From assembly GCA_016720685.1 (NCBI GenBank), contig JADKKC010000050.1:1-36603 (forward strand): DNA of 36,603 bases, written 5' to 3'. The notes beneath the pieces were generated by a model. That model made no database searches. It had not been told where the DNA came from and saw nothing but the letters and a program-made list of their open reading frames with translations. Position 1 is the first letter of the stretch, and the number at the start of each line of letters is the position of its first letter. The translations under genes and the position numbers were made by a program. Source of the DNA: Zoogloea sp. GTDB taxonomy: Bacteria; Pseudomonadota; Gammaproteobacteria; Burkholderiales; Rhodocyclaceae. Of the stretch, positions 1-7,765 are shown one piece after another.

Positions 1-46
1 CGGCGACAATTACCCTGGCCGGTCGACGACAACTATCTTGGCCGGT
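1..46 (+). repeat. IS21 left terminal inverted repeat with two internal binding repeats
   Basis: Two copies of an ACAAYTAYCYTGGCCGG repeat (6-22 and 29-45) face the istA gene. IS21-family transposases are known to bind such repeated terminal sites. The segment matches the reverse complement of 2438-2483 with only a few mismatches. Confidence 0.9.
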
Positions 47-120
47 TTGACCTGAGCCGGGAAGGTCCGGAAGCGAGGGCTACAGTGATCTCCTGATGAA
101 ATTTGATTGGGAGGGGCTGA

Positions 121-1617
121 GTGCCCGGCAAGAAGATAACGGACCATCAAGTGCGCAAATTCAAAGAGGTGAGAAACAGAGCCACGCAAGAGATTGCGGC
201 GGCGAAGAGCGGGATGAGCGTGCGCTCGGCACGCCGCATCGAAGAGGCCAAGGGCCTGCCCTCCCAGGTGGGGGCGCGGACCTGGCGCACGCGGTCAGAC
301 CCGCTTGCCGGGGTGTGGGACGAAGAGGTGGTGCCGCTACTGGAGTCCGAGCCGGGGCTGCTGGGGACGACGCTGTTCGAGGAGTTGCGGCGGCGCCACC
401 CCGAGCGCTTCGAGCCGGGCCTCGTGCGTACGCTGCAGCGGCGTGTGCGAGCCTGGCGTGCGCAGCACGGCGGAGAGCGGGAAACCTACTTTGCCCAGGT
501 CCACCCGCCGGGCCGCTTCGGGCTGTCCGACTTTACCGTTGCGGACGAACTCAAGGTGTTCGTTGCCGGCGAAGCCTACCCGCACCGGCTCTATCAGTTT
601 GCGCTGGCCTACTCCGGCTGGCGCTACGCCGAAGTGGTACTGGGGGGCGAGAGCTACATGGCGCTGGCCAGCGGCATTCAGAATGCGCTGTGGGCGATCG
701 GCGGGGTGCCGGAAGAACACCGCACCGACAGCCTGTCGGCGGCCTTCAACAACCTCGCCGAAGAGGAGCAGCTCACGACCCGCTACGCCGCCCTGTGCCT
801 GCATTACGGTATGCGCCCCACGCGCAACAACCTGGGGGTGTCGAACGAGAACGGCGCCATCGAATCGCGGCAAGGCACGCTCAAGGTCGCGCTGGATCAG
901 GCACTTCTGCTGCGTGGTCATCGTGGCTTCGACTGCGAGTCCGACTACCGGGAGTTCGTTGCCGAAATCGTTGCCCGAATGAATCATCGCGTGCGCAGCC
1001 AGACCGCGGCGGAGCGACCCCTGCTCAAGGCGCTGCCGGTACGGCGCACCAGCGAGTTTGAAGAGATCGAAGCGCGGGTGACCAAGTTTGGCACCCTGAC
1101 CGTCAAGCGGATTCTCTACAGCACGCATTCGCGGCTGATCGGGCACCGCCTGAAGGTTCGGGTCTACACCGAGCGGATCGAAGGCTGGCTGGGCGGGGTG
1201 TGCGTGATGGAGGCCCCGCGCGGGCATCTGGAAGCCGGCCAGCGGCGCGGCAAGGCCATCGACTACCGCCACCTGCTGCCGGCACTGCGCAAGAAGCCCG
1301 GGGCCTTTGCGCGGTGGGCGCTGCGCGACGAAATGTTTCCGCGCAGCGAGTACCGGCGGACCTGGGAGCGTCTGCACGAAATGCTCCCGGAGCGCCAGGC
1401 GTGCAAGACCATGGTGGGCCTGCTCGACCTGGCCGCCCGCGGGGCGTGCGAAGCCGATCTGGCCGGCGTGTTGGCCGACTTGCTGCAAGCCGGCACCTTG
1501 CCGGAACTGCCCGGACTGGAAGAGCGCTTTGCCCCGCGGGTCGCCGACTTACCCGAGGTGAAGATCAAGCTGCCAACCCTGGCGGACTACGACGCCTTGC
1601 TGCAGGGGGCGGCATGA
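121..1617 (+). CDS. istA: IS21-family transposase IstA
   Basis: IstA is the DDE-type transposase of IS21 elements; it cuts and joins the element ends and works with the AAA+ helper IstB. The 498-residue length is normal for the family. A helix-turn-helix lies near residues 28-45 (GMSVRSARRIEEAK). The RNase H-like core follows, with likely catalytic acids D137 (in GLSDFTVADE), D203 (in HRTDSLSAAF) and E248 (in NGAIESRQG). The start is the GTG at 121, preceded by a GGGAGG ribosome-binding site. The stop codon overlaps the istB start in an ATGA arrangement, the usual translational coupling for IS21. No frameshift is seen, so the gene is probably functional. Confidence 0.95.
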   Translation: MPGKKITDHQVRKFKEVRNRATQEIAAAKSGMSVRSARRIEEAKGLPSQVGARTWRTRSDPLAGVWDEEVVPLLESEPGLLGTTLFEELRRRHPERFEPGLVRTLQRRVRAWRAQHGGERETYFAQVHPPGRFGLSDFTVADELKVFVAGEAYPHRLYQFALAYSGWRYAEVVLGGESYMALASGIQNALWAIGGVPEEHRTDSLSAAFNNLAEEEQLTTRYAALCLHYGMRPTRNNLGVSNENGAIESRQGTLKVALDQALLLRGHRGFDCESDYREFVAEIVARMNHRVRSQTAAERPLLKALPVRRTSEFEEIEARVTKFGTLTVKRILYSTHSRLIGHRLKVRVYTERIEGWLGGVCVMEAPRGHLEAGQRRGKAIDYRHLLPALRKKPGAFARWALRDEMFPRSEYRRTWERLHEMLPERQACKTMVGLLDLAARGACEADLAGVLADLLQAGTLPELPGLEERFAPRVADLPEVKIKLPTLADYDALLQGAA

Positions 1618-2417
1618 GCGCACATGAAGCGGTGACCCTGCCGATGCTGCTCACCGAGCTGCGCCTGCCCACCGTCAAACGGCTGTGGCCGGCACTGGCC
1701 GAGCAGTCCAACCGCGAAGGCTGGCCCGCGGAACGGTTCCTGACGGCGCTGCTGGAGCATGAACTCAACGAGCGGGAGACGCGTCGCATCGACCGGCATC
1801 GCGTCGAATCGATGCTGCCACCGGACAAGCGTCTGTCCTGCTTCGAGTTCGCGGCGGTGCCCACGGTCTCTAAGGCCCATGTGACGGCGCTGATCGAAGG
1901 CGACAGCTGGCTGGAGCAAGGCGCCAACCTGTTGCTGTTTGGTCCGCCGGGCGTGGGTAAGACGCATCTGCTCGCGGCCATGGGTCACAGCCTGATCGAG
2001 CGCGGTTACCGGGTGCTGTACACCCGTACCAGCGATTTGGTACAGCGTCTGCAGGCGGCCCGTCGGGATCTGCGGCTGCAGGCAGAACTGGCCAAGCTCG
2101 ACCGCTTTGACCTGTTGATTGCCGACGACTTCAGCTACGTGCGGCGCGACCAGGCCGAGACCTCAGTGTTGTTCGAGTTGATCGCCGAGCGCTACGAAAG
2201 GAAGAGCATCGCACTGGCTGCCAACCAGCCGTTCTCCGGGTGGGATCACGTGTTTGCCGAAGCGGCGATGACCCTGGCCGCCGTCGATCGCCTCGTTCAT
2301 CACGCCACGATCTTCGAGTTGAACGTCGAGAGTTTCCGCCGTCGTTCTGCCCTGCCGGGGCTCGCCCCGGCAGGGCAGAACGACAAACCCAAAACCAACA
2401 TCAACCCCAAAGGCTAA
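1614..2417 (+). CDS. istB: IS21-family AAA+ helper ATPase IstB
   Basis: IstB is the DnaC/DnaA-like AAA+ ATPase that selects target DNA and stimulates IstA. The 267-residue product has Walker A GPPGVGKTH at residues 110-118 and a Walker B-type strand FDLLIADDF further on. The start at 1614 overlaps the istA stop (ATGA). The open frame extends far upstream to about 1200, but that part lies in istA in another frame and is not coding. The C-terminal tail after the conserved AAA+ domain is polar and ends just before the right terminal repeats. Confidence 0.95.
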   Translation: MSAHEAVTLPMLLTELRLPTVKRLWPALAEQSNREGWPAERFLTALLEHELNERETRRIDRHRVESMLPPDKRLSCFEFAAVPTVSKAHVTALIEGDSWLEQGANLLLFGPPGVGKTHLLAAMGHSLIERGYRVLYTRTSDLVQRLQAARRDLRLQAELAKLDRFDLLIADDFSYVRRDQAETSVLFELIAERYERKSIALAANQPFSGWDHVFAEAAMTLAAVDRLVHHATIFELNVESFRRRSALPGLAPAGQNDKPKTNINPKG

Positions 2418-2437
2418 ACCCACCATGCCTCGCTTCC

Positions 2438-2483
2438 ACCGGCCAGGATAGTTGTCGTGCACCGGCCAAGGTAATTGACGCCG
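2438..2483 (-). repeat. IS21 right terminal inverted repeat
   Basis: Inverted copies of the left-end 17-bp repeat occur at 2439-2455 and 2462-2478, with the same 23-bp period as at the left end. Just outside, the sequence reads directly into the remnant of an oxidoreductase gene, which fixes the right boundary to within a few bases. Confidence 0.88.
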
Positions 2484-3208
2484 GGCAGCGGCGGTTTGCA
2501 CCTTCGATCCGCTACCTCAAGGACCTGATTCAAGAGGGCTACGTGGGTAGCATTCGGGCGGTTCGCATGTCTGTTGGAGTGGACGCCTTTGCCCCGGTAA
2601 TGCCTGATGCGGTCAAGTGGGTGGTCGATGATGCGAACTTCACACATCTGCTTTCGATCTACGGCGGGCATTTCCATGATGTGTTGTTCAGCACAGCGGG
2701 CTTCCCCGATCAACTCTCCGCAGTGACCAAGACACAGTTCCCCGTAACGACCATTGCCGAGACCGGCCAGAAGCTCCCCTATACCAGCCCGAACGAGGTC
2801 ATGGTTATCGGTACGCTTGAAGGTGGAGCGCTATTTTCTGTACAGCTCGAAGGTGGCCAGGCGCATCGGACGGGCTTACAGATAGACATCACGGGCACGG
2901 AGGGCGCGCTCCGGGTGACCAATCCGCACGCTTTCCAGAACAAAGGTGACCATGCTATTGAAGGCATGAACAAAGGTTCAGAAGTCTTTGCTCCACTACC
3001 GGTTCCCGCCGAGTATGCCTATCTGCCTGTCTCGGGAATGGATGCCAGCATCCAGGATGTCGCCTATCTGTACAGTGCTTACGCCAGGGACAAGGCCAAC
3101 GGCACCAATCTGGCGACCACATTCGACGACGCGCTACGACAGCACCGACTCATTGACCAGATTACAGAAAGCTCGAAAACGTTCTACCTGGGAGCCCAAG
3201 CCGAGTGA
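2484..3208 (+). pseudogene. Gfo/Idh/MocA-family oxidoreductase, 5' end cut off by IS21
   Basis: The reading frame directly outside the IS right end begins with residues QRRFAPSIRYLKDLIQEGYVG. This fits the segment that follows the Rossmann domain in Gfo/Idh/MocA NAD(P)-dependent oxidoreductases. The rest has the C-terminal domain typical of the family, including GGHFHDVLF and a conserved tail ending in a TGA at 3206. About 240 residues remain, so the NAD(P)-binding N-terminal domain (about 120-150 residues) is missing and should lie left of the IS element. The frame stays open into the IS, but no start or ribosome-binding site would make a useful protein. The substrate cannot be inferred. Confidence 0.85.
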
Positions 3209-3435
3209 TGCTTATGGCCGCTCAACTCTGATACCCGCTGCTGAGGTCATTGAGGATTGGATACCAGGACAGGACGCCCAGGGTGAGCAGAAGGCAGGGA
3301 TTGGCAAGGCGCTTGATCATGATCGGCGCGCTTGTGCCTGATTGTTCCGGATCGGGCGGAGCTGGCGAGGCACAGTCACCGGACAAGGGCCGCTCCGGCC
3401 TGGCTGCGGAGCAGTGGGGCGCCGGGGGAGGGCGC

Positions 3436-3714
3436 CTAACCGGAATGCCCGCGCTTGTGGCGCGGCTTGGTGACGACTTCTTCGGCTTTCTCTGGCGGAT
3501 GGCGAATGACGGTTACGGATTCGGCAGGATCGAACCAGAACTCGCCGTTGGCGCTGTCGAGGCGGCCCGCGGTCAGCATGACCAGGCCATCCACCCGATG
3601 AACCTGGGTCACGGTTTCCCAGGCAAACGTCGGGTGGACATTGGCCCCGGGGCCGTCGTAGATCAGGTCGCCGACCTGGACATCGGCCGCAGTGATGGTG
3701 ATTCTGTTGGTCAT
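3436..3714 (-). CDS. Hypothetical protein, 92 aa
   Basis: This small product is not recognised. It begins MTNRITITAADVQVGDLIYD and reads like a compact beta-rich domain: a VQVGDLIYDGP turn, then alternating strands and a basic C-terminus (TKPRHKRGHSG). I chose the ATG at 3714 because AAGGAGAAAG lies at the right distance upstream; the longer frame to 3756 lacks such a site. It is transcribed away from the Rieske oxygenase gene. The small DNA-modulating or regulatory proteins of mobile regions look similar, but that is only a guess. Nearby IS21 and the intergenic hairpins suggest an accessory region. Confidence 0.6.
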   Translation of the reverse strand: MTNRITITAADVQVGDLIYDGPGANVHPTFAWETVTQVHRVDGLVMLTAGRLDSANGEFWFDPAESVTVIRHPPEKAEEVVTKPRHKRGHSG

Positions 3715-4073
3715 GACTTTCTCCTTCCGGAAAATCCGCAGGCCGGTCTCTGGCACAAGGGGTCATGATGCGCCCTCCCGTTGCTTCCCGCTCATTCGGG
3801 CCCGGTGATTTTTACCCGGAGGCGGACGCCCCGCGGAGATTCGCCACAGTCGCGCCCTGTAGGCGCGGGCACGGCCGTCAACAAAACCACAAAACAAACA
3901 AATATGTTCGTTTGTTGACCATGATCAAGTCAGGGTCTTTCGTGCACCTTCAGACTTAAACCGTCGTCTTTCCAGGGCGGAAAGAACGAGGGGTCGGCGT
4001 CCGCTGTGGCGCTGGCCTTCAACCAAACCCATAGACGGCATCCAGGCCGCCAGGCACCGGAGGAGACATCCCG
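3715..4073. other. Intergenic region between divergent genes, with an operator-like palindrome
   Basis: No coding frame is convincing here. The region must hold the promoters of the small minus-strand gene and of the Rieske oxygenase gene. Its clearest structure is the AT-rich palindrome at 3893-3916. A TTGACC followed by AT-rich sequence near 3914 could be a -35 element, but no clear -10 box was found. Confidence 0.5.
3893..3916. promoter_or_regulatory. Imperfect 24-bp palindrome, probable operator
   Basis: The arms AACAAAC and GTTTGTT are perfectly complementary. The full 24-bp segment matches its own reverse complement at all but 4 positions. The right half contains TGTTCGTTT, also found in the palindrome at 29501-29526. 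A dimeric repressor of TetR or MarR type is the likely reader (inference). Confidence 0.5.
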
Positions 4074-5465
4074 ATGAACGCACCCTGCACGCAGCATCAT
4101 TCGCTCAACGCACCCGAAAACCTCGGCGATCCGACCACTTTTCAGCGCTTGCTTGACGAGGAGACGGTGCCCGTACCCGAATTTCTCAGGCCGGCACCGC
4201 CAGCCGGGCTCGGGGATGCCGACATGGCGGTGAGCCGCTACTTTTCGGCCGATTTCCACAAGCAGGAAATGGACATGATGTGGCCCCGCGTGTGGCAGTT
4301 CGTGGCCCGCGACGAAGCCATTCCCGATGCGGGCGACCACGTTGTGCACGACATCGGCGACCACTCGGTCATCGTCATGCGCGGTGACGACGGGGTGGTG
4401 CGCGCGTTTGCCAACTCCTGCCTGCACCGGGGCATCGCGCTGCGGCCCACGGGCGGAAACGTCAATCAACTGCGCTGCCCCTTCCACGGCTTTACCTGGG
4501 ATCTGGCCGGCGCCATGAAGAGCCTGCCCTGCGCGTGGGATTTCAAGCACTTCGGGCGTGACCGTCAGGATTTGCCGCAAGTGCGCGTCGAAACCTGGGC
4601 CGGCTTCATCTTCATCAACTTCGACAAGAATGCGGCCCCCCTTGTCGATTGGCTGGGCGTGCTGCCCGAGCACTGCGCCGACTACGGCCTCGAGCGCGCC
4701 ACCACCATCGTGCACGTGCGAAAGCGCATCCCCTGCAACTGGAAGCTGGCCCAGGAGGCCTTCTTCGAATCCTTCCATGTGCGCGCCACCCACCCGCACA
4801 TCCTCACTTTCACCGACGACGTGGACAGCCAGTACGATCTCTATGGCGACAACCTGGCCCGCTGCATCACGCCCATGTCCATCGCCAGCCCCAACCTCGA
4901 CGGCGTCACCCAGACCGAAGTGATGCACGACTGCATCGCCGCCTCCGGCCGCATGGCCGACGGCGACGGCGACGCCCACACGCTGCCCGCAGGCATGACT
5001 GCCCGCCAGTACGTGGGCGAGATGAACCGTGCGGCTTACGCCGCCGCCTCGGGCGTGGATCTGTCTCACGCCACGCTGGCCGAATTGCAGGATGCGATCC
5101 TCTATTCGGTCTTCCCGCACTTCCAGATCTGGGCGGGCTACTTCGGCAACATCGTCTACCGCGCCATGCCCGACGGCCACAACCCCGAAAGCTGCATCTA
5201 CGACGTGATGGTGCTCGGCCGCCACAAAGCCCATGAGCCGCGTCCCGCCGCCGTTCCGGTGCATTGGCTGTCCGACGATGAGCCCTTCAGTTCGGCCCCG
5301 GAACTCGGCGCCCTCGGCCCCGTGCTCGACCAGGACATGCGCAATCTTCCGCACATGACCCGCGGCCTCAAGGCCTCGATGACCGGCGTCGTCACCCTGG
5401 CCAGCTACCAGGAACTCCGCATCCGGGCGCACCACCACACCCTGGACAAGTATCTGGCGGACTAG
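4074..5465 (+). CDS. Rieske non-heme iron aromatic ring-hydroxylating oxygenase, alpha subunit
   Basis: The enzyme would hydroxylate or demethylate an organic (often aromatic) substrate using O2 and electrons from a reductase partner. The 463-residue length is normal. The Rieske [2Fe-2S] motif is complete: C116-x-H118 and C135-x2-H138. The catalytic domain has NWKLAQEAFFESFHVRATHP, with H235 and H240 as mononuclear-iron ligands at the naphthalene-dioxygenase spacing. E232 sits where the acidic residue bridges to the Rieske centre. The third ligand, a C-terminal Asp, cannot be placed with certainty. The start has GGAGGAGA upstream. No beta subunit, ferredoxin or reductase is adjacent, so it is either a homotrimeric three-component type or uses a distant reductase. 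The substrate is unknown. Confidence 0.9.
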   Translation: MNAPCTQHHSLNAPENLGDPTTFQRLLDEETVPVPEFLRPAPPAGLGDADMAVSRYFSADFHKQEMDMMWPRVWQFVARDEAIPDAGDHVVHDIGDHSVIVMRGDDGVVRAFANSCLHRGIALRPTGGNVNQLRCPFHGFTWDLAGAMKSLPCAWDFKHFGRDRQDLPQVRVETWAGFIFINFDKNAAPLVDWLGVLPEHCADYGLERATTIVHVRKRIPCNWKLAQEAFFESFHVRATHPHILTFTDDVDSQYDLYGDNLARCITPMSIASPNLDGVTQTEVMHDCIAASGRMADGDGDAHTLPAGMTARQYVGEMNRAAYAAASGVDLSHATLAELQDAILYSVFPHFQIWAGYFGNIVYRAMPDGHNPESCIYDVMVLGRHKAHEPRPAAVPVHWLSDDEPFSSAPELGALGPVLDQDMRNLPHMTRGLKASMTGVVTLASYQELRIRAHHHTLDKYLAD

Positions 5466-5600
5466 ACTGTTTCAGCGCACTCGCCGAGGCTGCGGCAAAA
5501 GGCGGGTGCCGCTGTTTTTCATGAACAGGGCCGAGCCGGCGCGAGCGGTTTATTTGCGCCTGGCATGACATGGATTCAGGCGATTCACGAAAAATTTCCG

Positions 5601-5622
5601 ATAATCGATACGAATCGATAAT
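5601..5622. promoter_or_regulatory. Paired ATCGAT palindromes upstream of the pilin-like gene
   Basis: Two ATCGAT hexamers (5604-5609 and 5614-5619), each self-complementary and set 10 bp apart, lie in an AT-rich patch 13 bp before the start of the DUF2628-pilin gene. This spacing places both on one DNA face. It could be an operator or just promoter sequence. Confidence 0.3.
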
Positions 5623-5634
5623 CAGGAAAAAGCC

Positions 5635-6432
5635 ATGTCTGACCGCGAAGCGCTCTACAAAGCCGTGCTCGGCCCGAAGAACCAGGCTTATTACCTGCGG
5701 CATTTCGCCCGTTTCGACGCGGCCGGCAAAGCGGGCCTCAGCTGGAACTGGGCGGCCGCGACGTTCACCTTCATCTGGTTTCTCTACCGGCGCATGTGGC
5801 CGGCCGCGCTGGCGTACATCGTTCTGGCCAACGTGCTGTCCGCAATTTTTGCAGTGCTGTTTGGCGAAATGGGGAATCTGCTCGCACTTATCGCCCAGGT
5901 GGTCTTGCCGGGGATGTTCGCCAATGCGCTCTACCATCGCCACTGCAACAAGAGGATCGCCGCCGCCGAGGCGGGCAACGATTTGCAGGGCCAGCTAACG
6001 GAACTGTCGAAAAACGGTGGAACCAGCAGGAGCGCCGCGATCGCAATCACGGCTCTTTTCGGGATTGCAATCCTCGGCATGCTTGCGGCCATCGCCATTC
6101 CGGAGTACCAGGACTACACCAATCGCGCCAAATTGGCCGAGGCGGCAAAGCTCGGCCGCCAGGCCGTGGAATCGGTCGAGGCTTACCGGCAGCAGCATCA
6201 GCAGCTTCCGGTCGCGCTCGCCGAAGCAGGCTTCGCAGCCAAACTGCCGCCCTTTGTTTATGGCGTCGAAATCGATCATCAGGCCATCGTGGTGACGATT
6301 CGGCAGGGCGGCGGCTTTCCAGACGGTGGTAGCCTGACGTGGACGTCAAGCGTCGATGCCGCGGGCAAGGCCGGCTGGACATGCACGGGCCGCCGGATTG
6401 CAGAAACGATCTTGCCGGCGGAATGCCGCTGA
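5635..6432 (+). CDS. DUF2628 membrane domain fused to a pilin-like domain
   Basis: Residues 1-130 resemble DUF2628: an amphipathic N-terminus, FSWNWAAATFTFIWFLYRRMWP-type aromatic helix and two further membrane segments. Around residue 140 a hydrophobic helix with ALFGIAILGMLAAIAIPEYQDY follows. This is the signature of a type IV pilin N-terminal helix, but with no class III leader peptide or GF-E cleavage site at a normal position. The C-terminus has the PilA-style pair of cysteines (WTCTGRR and LPAEC) that form a disulfide loop. It is a membrane protein with a pilin-like periplasmic domain, 265 residues. The start has AGGAAAAAG upstream. Role unknown; it is not a normal pilus subunit. Confidence 0.75.
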   Translation: MSDREALYKAVLGPKNQAYYLRHFARFDAAGKAGLSWNWAAATFTFIWFLYRRMWPAALAYIVLANVLSAIFAVLFGEMGNLLALIAQVVLPGMFANALYHRHCNKRIAAAEAGNDLQGQLTELSKNGGTSRSAAIAITALFGIAILGMLAAIAIPEYQDYTNRAKLAEAAKLGRQAVESVEAYRQQHQQLPVALAEAGFAAKLPPFVYGVEIDHQAIVVTIRQGGGFPDGGSLTWTSSVDAAGKAGWTCTGRRIAETILPAECR

Positions 6433-6461
6433 GCTGCGGCAGAGATCGGCAGAGATCAGGC

Positions 6462-6767
6462 ATGTACATGCTTATGGCAGTGATGGCGCTCGTGCTTGTC
6501 GTGCCCACGTGGTGGGCTATGCGCGTCAGGCAGATGCAGGGTGGCGCGGCAGGGCATGTGAAGGCGGCGGCCTTTGCGCTGTTTCAGTTGGCGGTAATGG
6601 CCGCGCTGATCGCCGCCGACGCCTGGTGGGCAACCTTGCTGTATGTTTTTTTGATGCTGGCGACGGGCAACATGGTTCTGGAAGCCGTCACCCAGCGTTA
6701 TCCGGCCAGCCGGGTGGGTGCTTGGTGGGCGCGGCAGAAGGCGGCTGCGGCATCCCGCCGCGCGTAA
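6462..6767 (+). CDS. Small membrane protein, 101 aa
   Basis: The product is not recognised. It has two or three predicted membrane segments: MYMLMAVMALVLVVPTWWAM at the N-terminus, then a long hydrophobic stretch (FALFQLAVMAALIAADAWW, LLYVFLMLATGNMVL) and a basic tail. It starts 30 bp after the DUF2628-pilin gene on the same strand and is probably cotranscribed. The first ATG with an AGATCAGG-type upstream site is at 6462; ATG codons at 6468 and 6474 are alternatives. Codon usage fits the neighbours. Confidence 0.55.
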   Translation: MYMLMAVMALVLVVPTWWAMRVRQMQGGAAGHVKAAAFALFQLAVMAALIAADAWWATLLYVFLMLATGNMVLEAVTQRYPASRVGAWWARQKAAAASRRA

Positions 6768-6855
6768 CAGGGCAGGGCGTTTTCACGCGTGCGCCTCAAG
6801 CTTTCCTGATTTGGTTCGCTAATCTCATCGTTCTCAAATAAAAAAGGTCGAGACG

Positions 6856-7668
6856 ATGGCGATTTCTGGCCGGTTTGGTCATCTGCAGGCCCTGCTCGTG
6901 GAGCCCTCCGCAATGCAGGCCAAGATCATCCGCAAGGTGTGCGACGAGGTAGGGCTGACGCAGGTGCAGCTCGTCGGCAGCGCCGCGGATGCCGATGCCG
7001 CGATGCGGGCTGCGCGGCCCGACGTGGTGCTTTCGGCGCTCTACCTGCCCGACCGTTCAGGCACCGAGCTGCTCATCGCGATGCGGGCCGACCCGCTGCT
7101 CAAGCATGTCGCTTTCATCCTGATTTCCAGCGAAACCCGCCCGCAGGCTCTCGATCCGATCCGCCAGTCCGGCATCTGCGGCATCGTGCCCAAGCCTTTT
7201 ACCTCCCACCAGCTTGCCCTGGCGCTCAATGCCACCGTGGATTACCTCGGGACAAACGACACGCTGGACAACCAGTACGACCTGGAAGGCGTGCGTGTGC
7301 TGTTGGTGGATGACAGTCACAACGCACGCAAATTCATGCGCGGGGTGCTCGAAAACCTTGGCATCCGCCACATCATCGAAGCCAGCAACGGCAAGGAAGG
7401 CGCTGCCGTGCTGGAAGGCTCGATGGTCGACCTCATCATTACCGACTACAACATGCCCGAAATGGACGGCCGCGAATTTGTCGAATTCGTGCGCACCCGC
7501 AGCTGGCAACGCTCGGTGCCGATCCTGATGGTGACCAGCGAAACCAGCGAGAGCCGCCTGGCCGCGGTGGAAGAGGCCGGCGTGTCGGGAATCTGCGACA
7601 AACCGTTTGAACCGTCGGTTGTCAGGCAGTTGCTGGAGCGGATACTGGAACAGGGCACGACCGACTAG
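6856..7668 (+). CDS. Response regulator with two receiver domains, the first degenerate
   Basis: The protein (270 aa) has two CheY-like receiver domains and no output domain. The second (about residues 145-265) is complete: acidic pair in LLVDDSHNARK, phospho-acceptor Asp in DLIITDYNMPEMDG, and the Thr/Ser and Lys of MVTSE and CDKPF. The first (about 10-130) keeps the fold and Lys (VPKPF), but the acceptor position is Ala (LSALYLPDRSG) and the acidic pair is reduced (LLVEPS), so it cannot be phosphorylated normally. Such proteins act in chemotaxis-like or signalling chains by protein contact. It is downstream of, but not clearly in operon with, the pilin-like gene. The start has AAAAAAGG upstream. 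Confidence 0.88.
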   Translation: MAISGRFGHLQALLVEPSAMQAKIIRKVCDEVGLTQVQLVGSAADADAAMRAARPDVVLSALYLPDRSGTELLIAMRADPLLKHVAFILISSETRPQALDPIRQSGICGIVPKPFTSHQLALALNATVDYLGTNDTLDNQYDLEGVRVLLVDDSHNARKFMRGVLENLGIRHIIEASNGKEGAAVLEGSMVDLIITDYNMPEMDGREFVEFVRTRSWQRSVPILMVTSETSESRLAAVEEAGVSGICDKPFEPSVVRQLLERILEQGTTD

Positions 7669-7704
7669 GCCGCAGGGCCAGCCGGTGGGCCCGGCAAGGA
7701 TCAC

Positions 7705-7748
7705 AAAAAAAGCAGGGCCGCCCGTAAATGGACGGCCCTGCTTTTTTT
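7705..7748. terminator. Bidirectional rho-independent terminator
   Basis: A 10-bp stem (AGCAGGGCCG at 7711-7720 with CGGCCCTGCT at 7733-7742) is flanked by a run of As on the left and Ts on the right. It lies between the convergent response-regulator and fabI genes and can serve both. Confidence 0.9.
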
Positions 7749-7765
7749 GATCAGACCGGCTGGGT

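Larger units (their letters stand above)
1..2483 (+). mobile_element. IS21-family insertion sequence (left tip may lie outside the window)
   Basis: The element has the IS21 layout: istA and istB in one transcript with an ATGA overlap, flanked by multiple terminal repeats. At the left, a 17-bp repeat of form ACAAYTAYCYTGGCCGG occurs at 6-22 and 29-45. At the right, inverted copies occur at 2439-2455 and 2462-2478 with the same 23-bp period. The first 46 bases and the reverse complement of 2438-2483 agree at almost every position, including the outermost CGGCG. The window starts at or inside the left end, so the exact tip and any target duplication cannot be read. The right end lies in a Gfo/Idh/MocA oxidoreductase gene, so this is a gene-disrupting insertion. 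Both transposition genes look intact. Confidence 0.93.

Noticed and set aside
3930..5438. 502-codon open frame on the minus strand
   Set aside because: Shadow of the Rieske oxygenase gene, which has all cofactor ligands.
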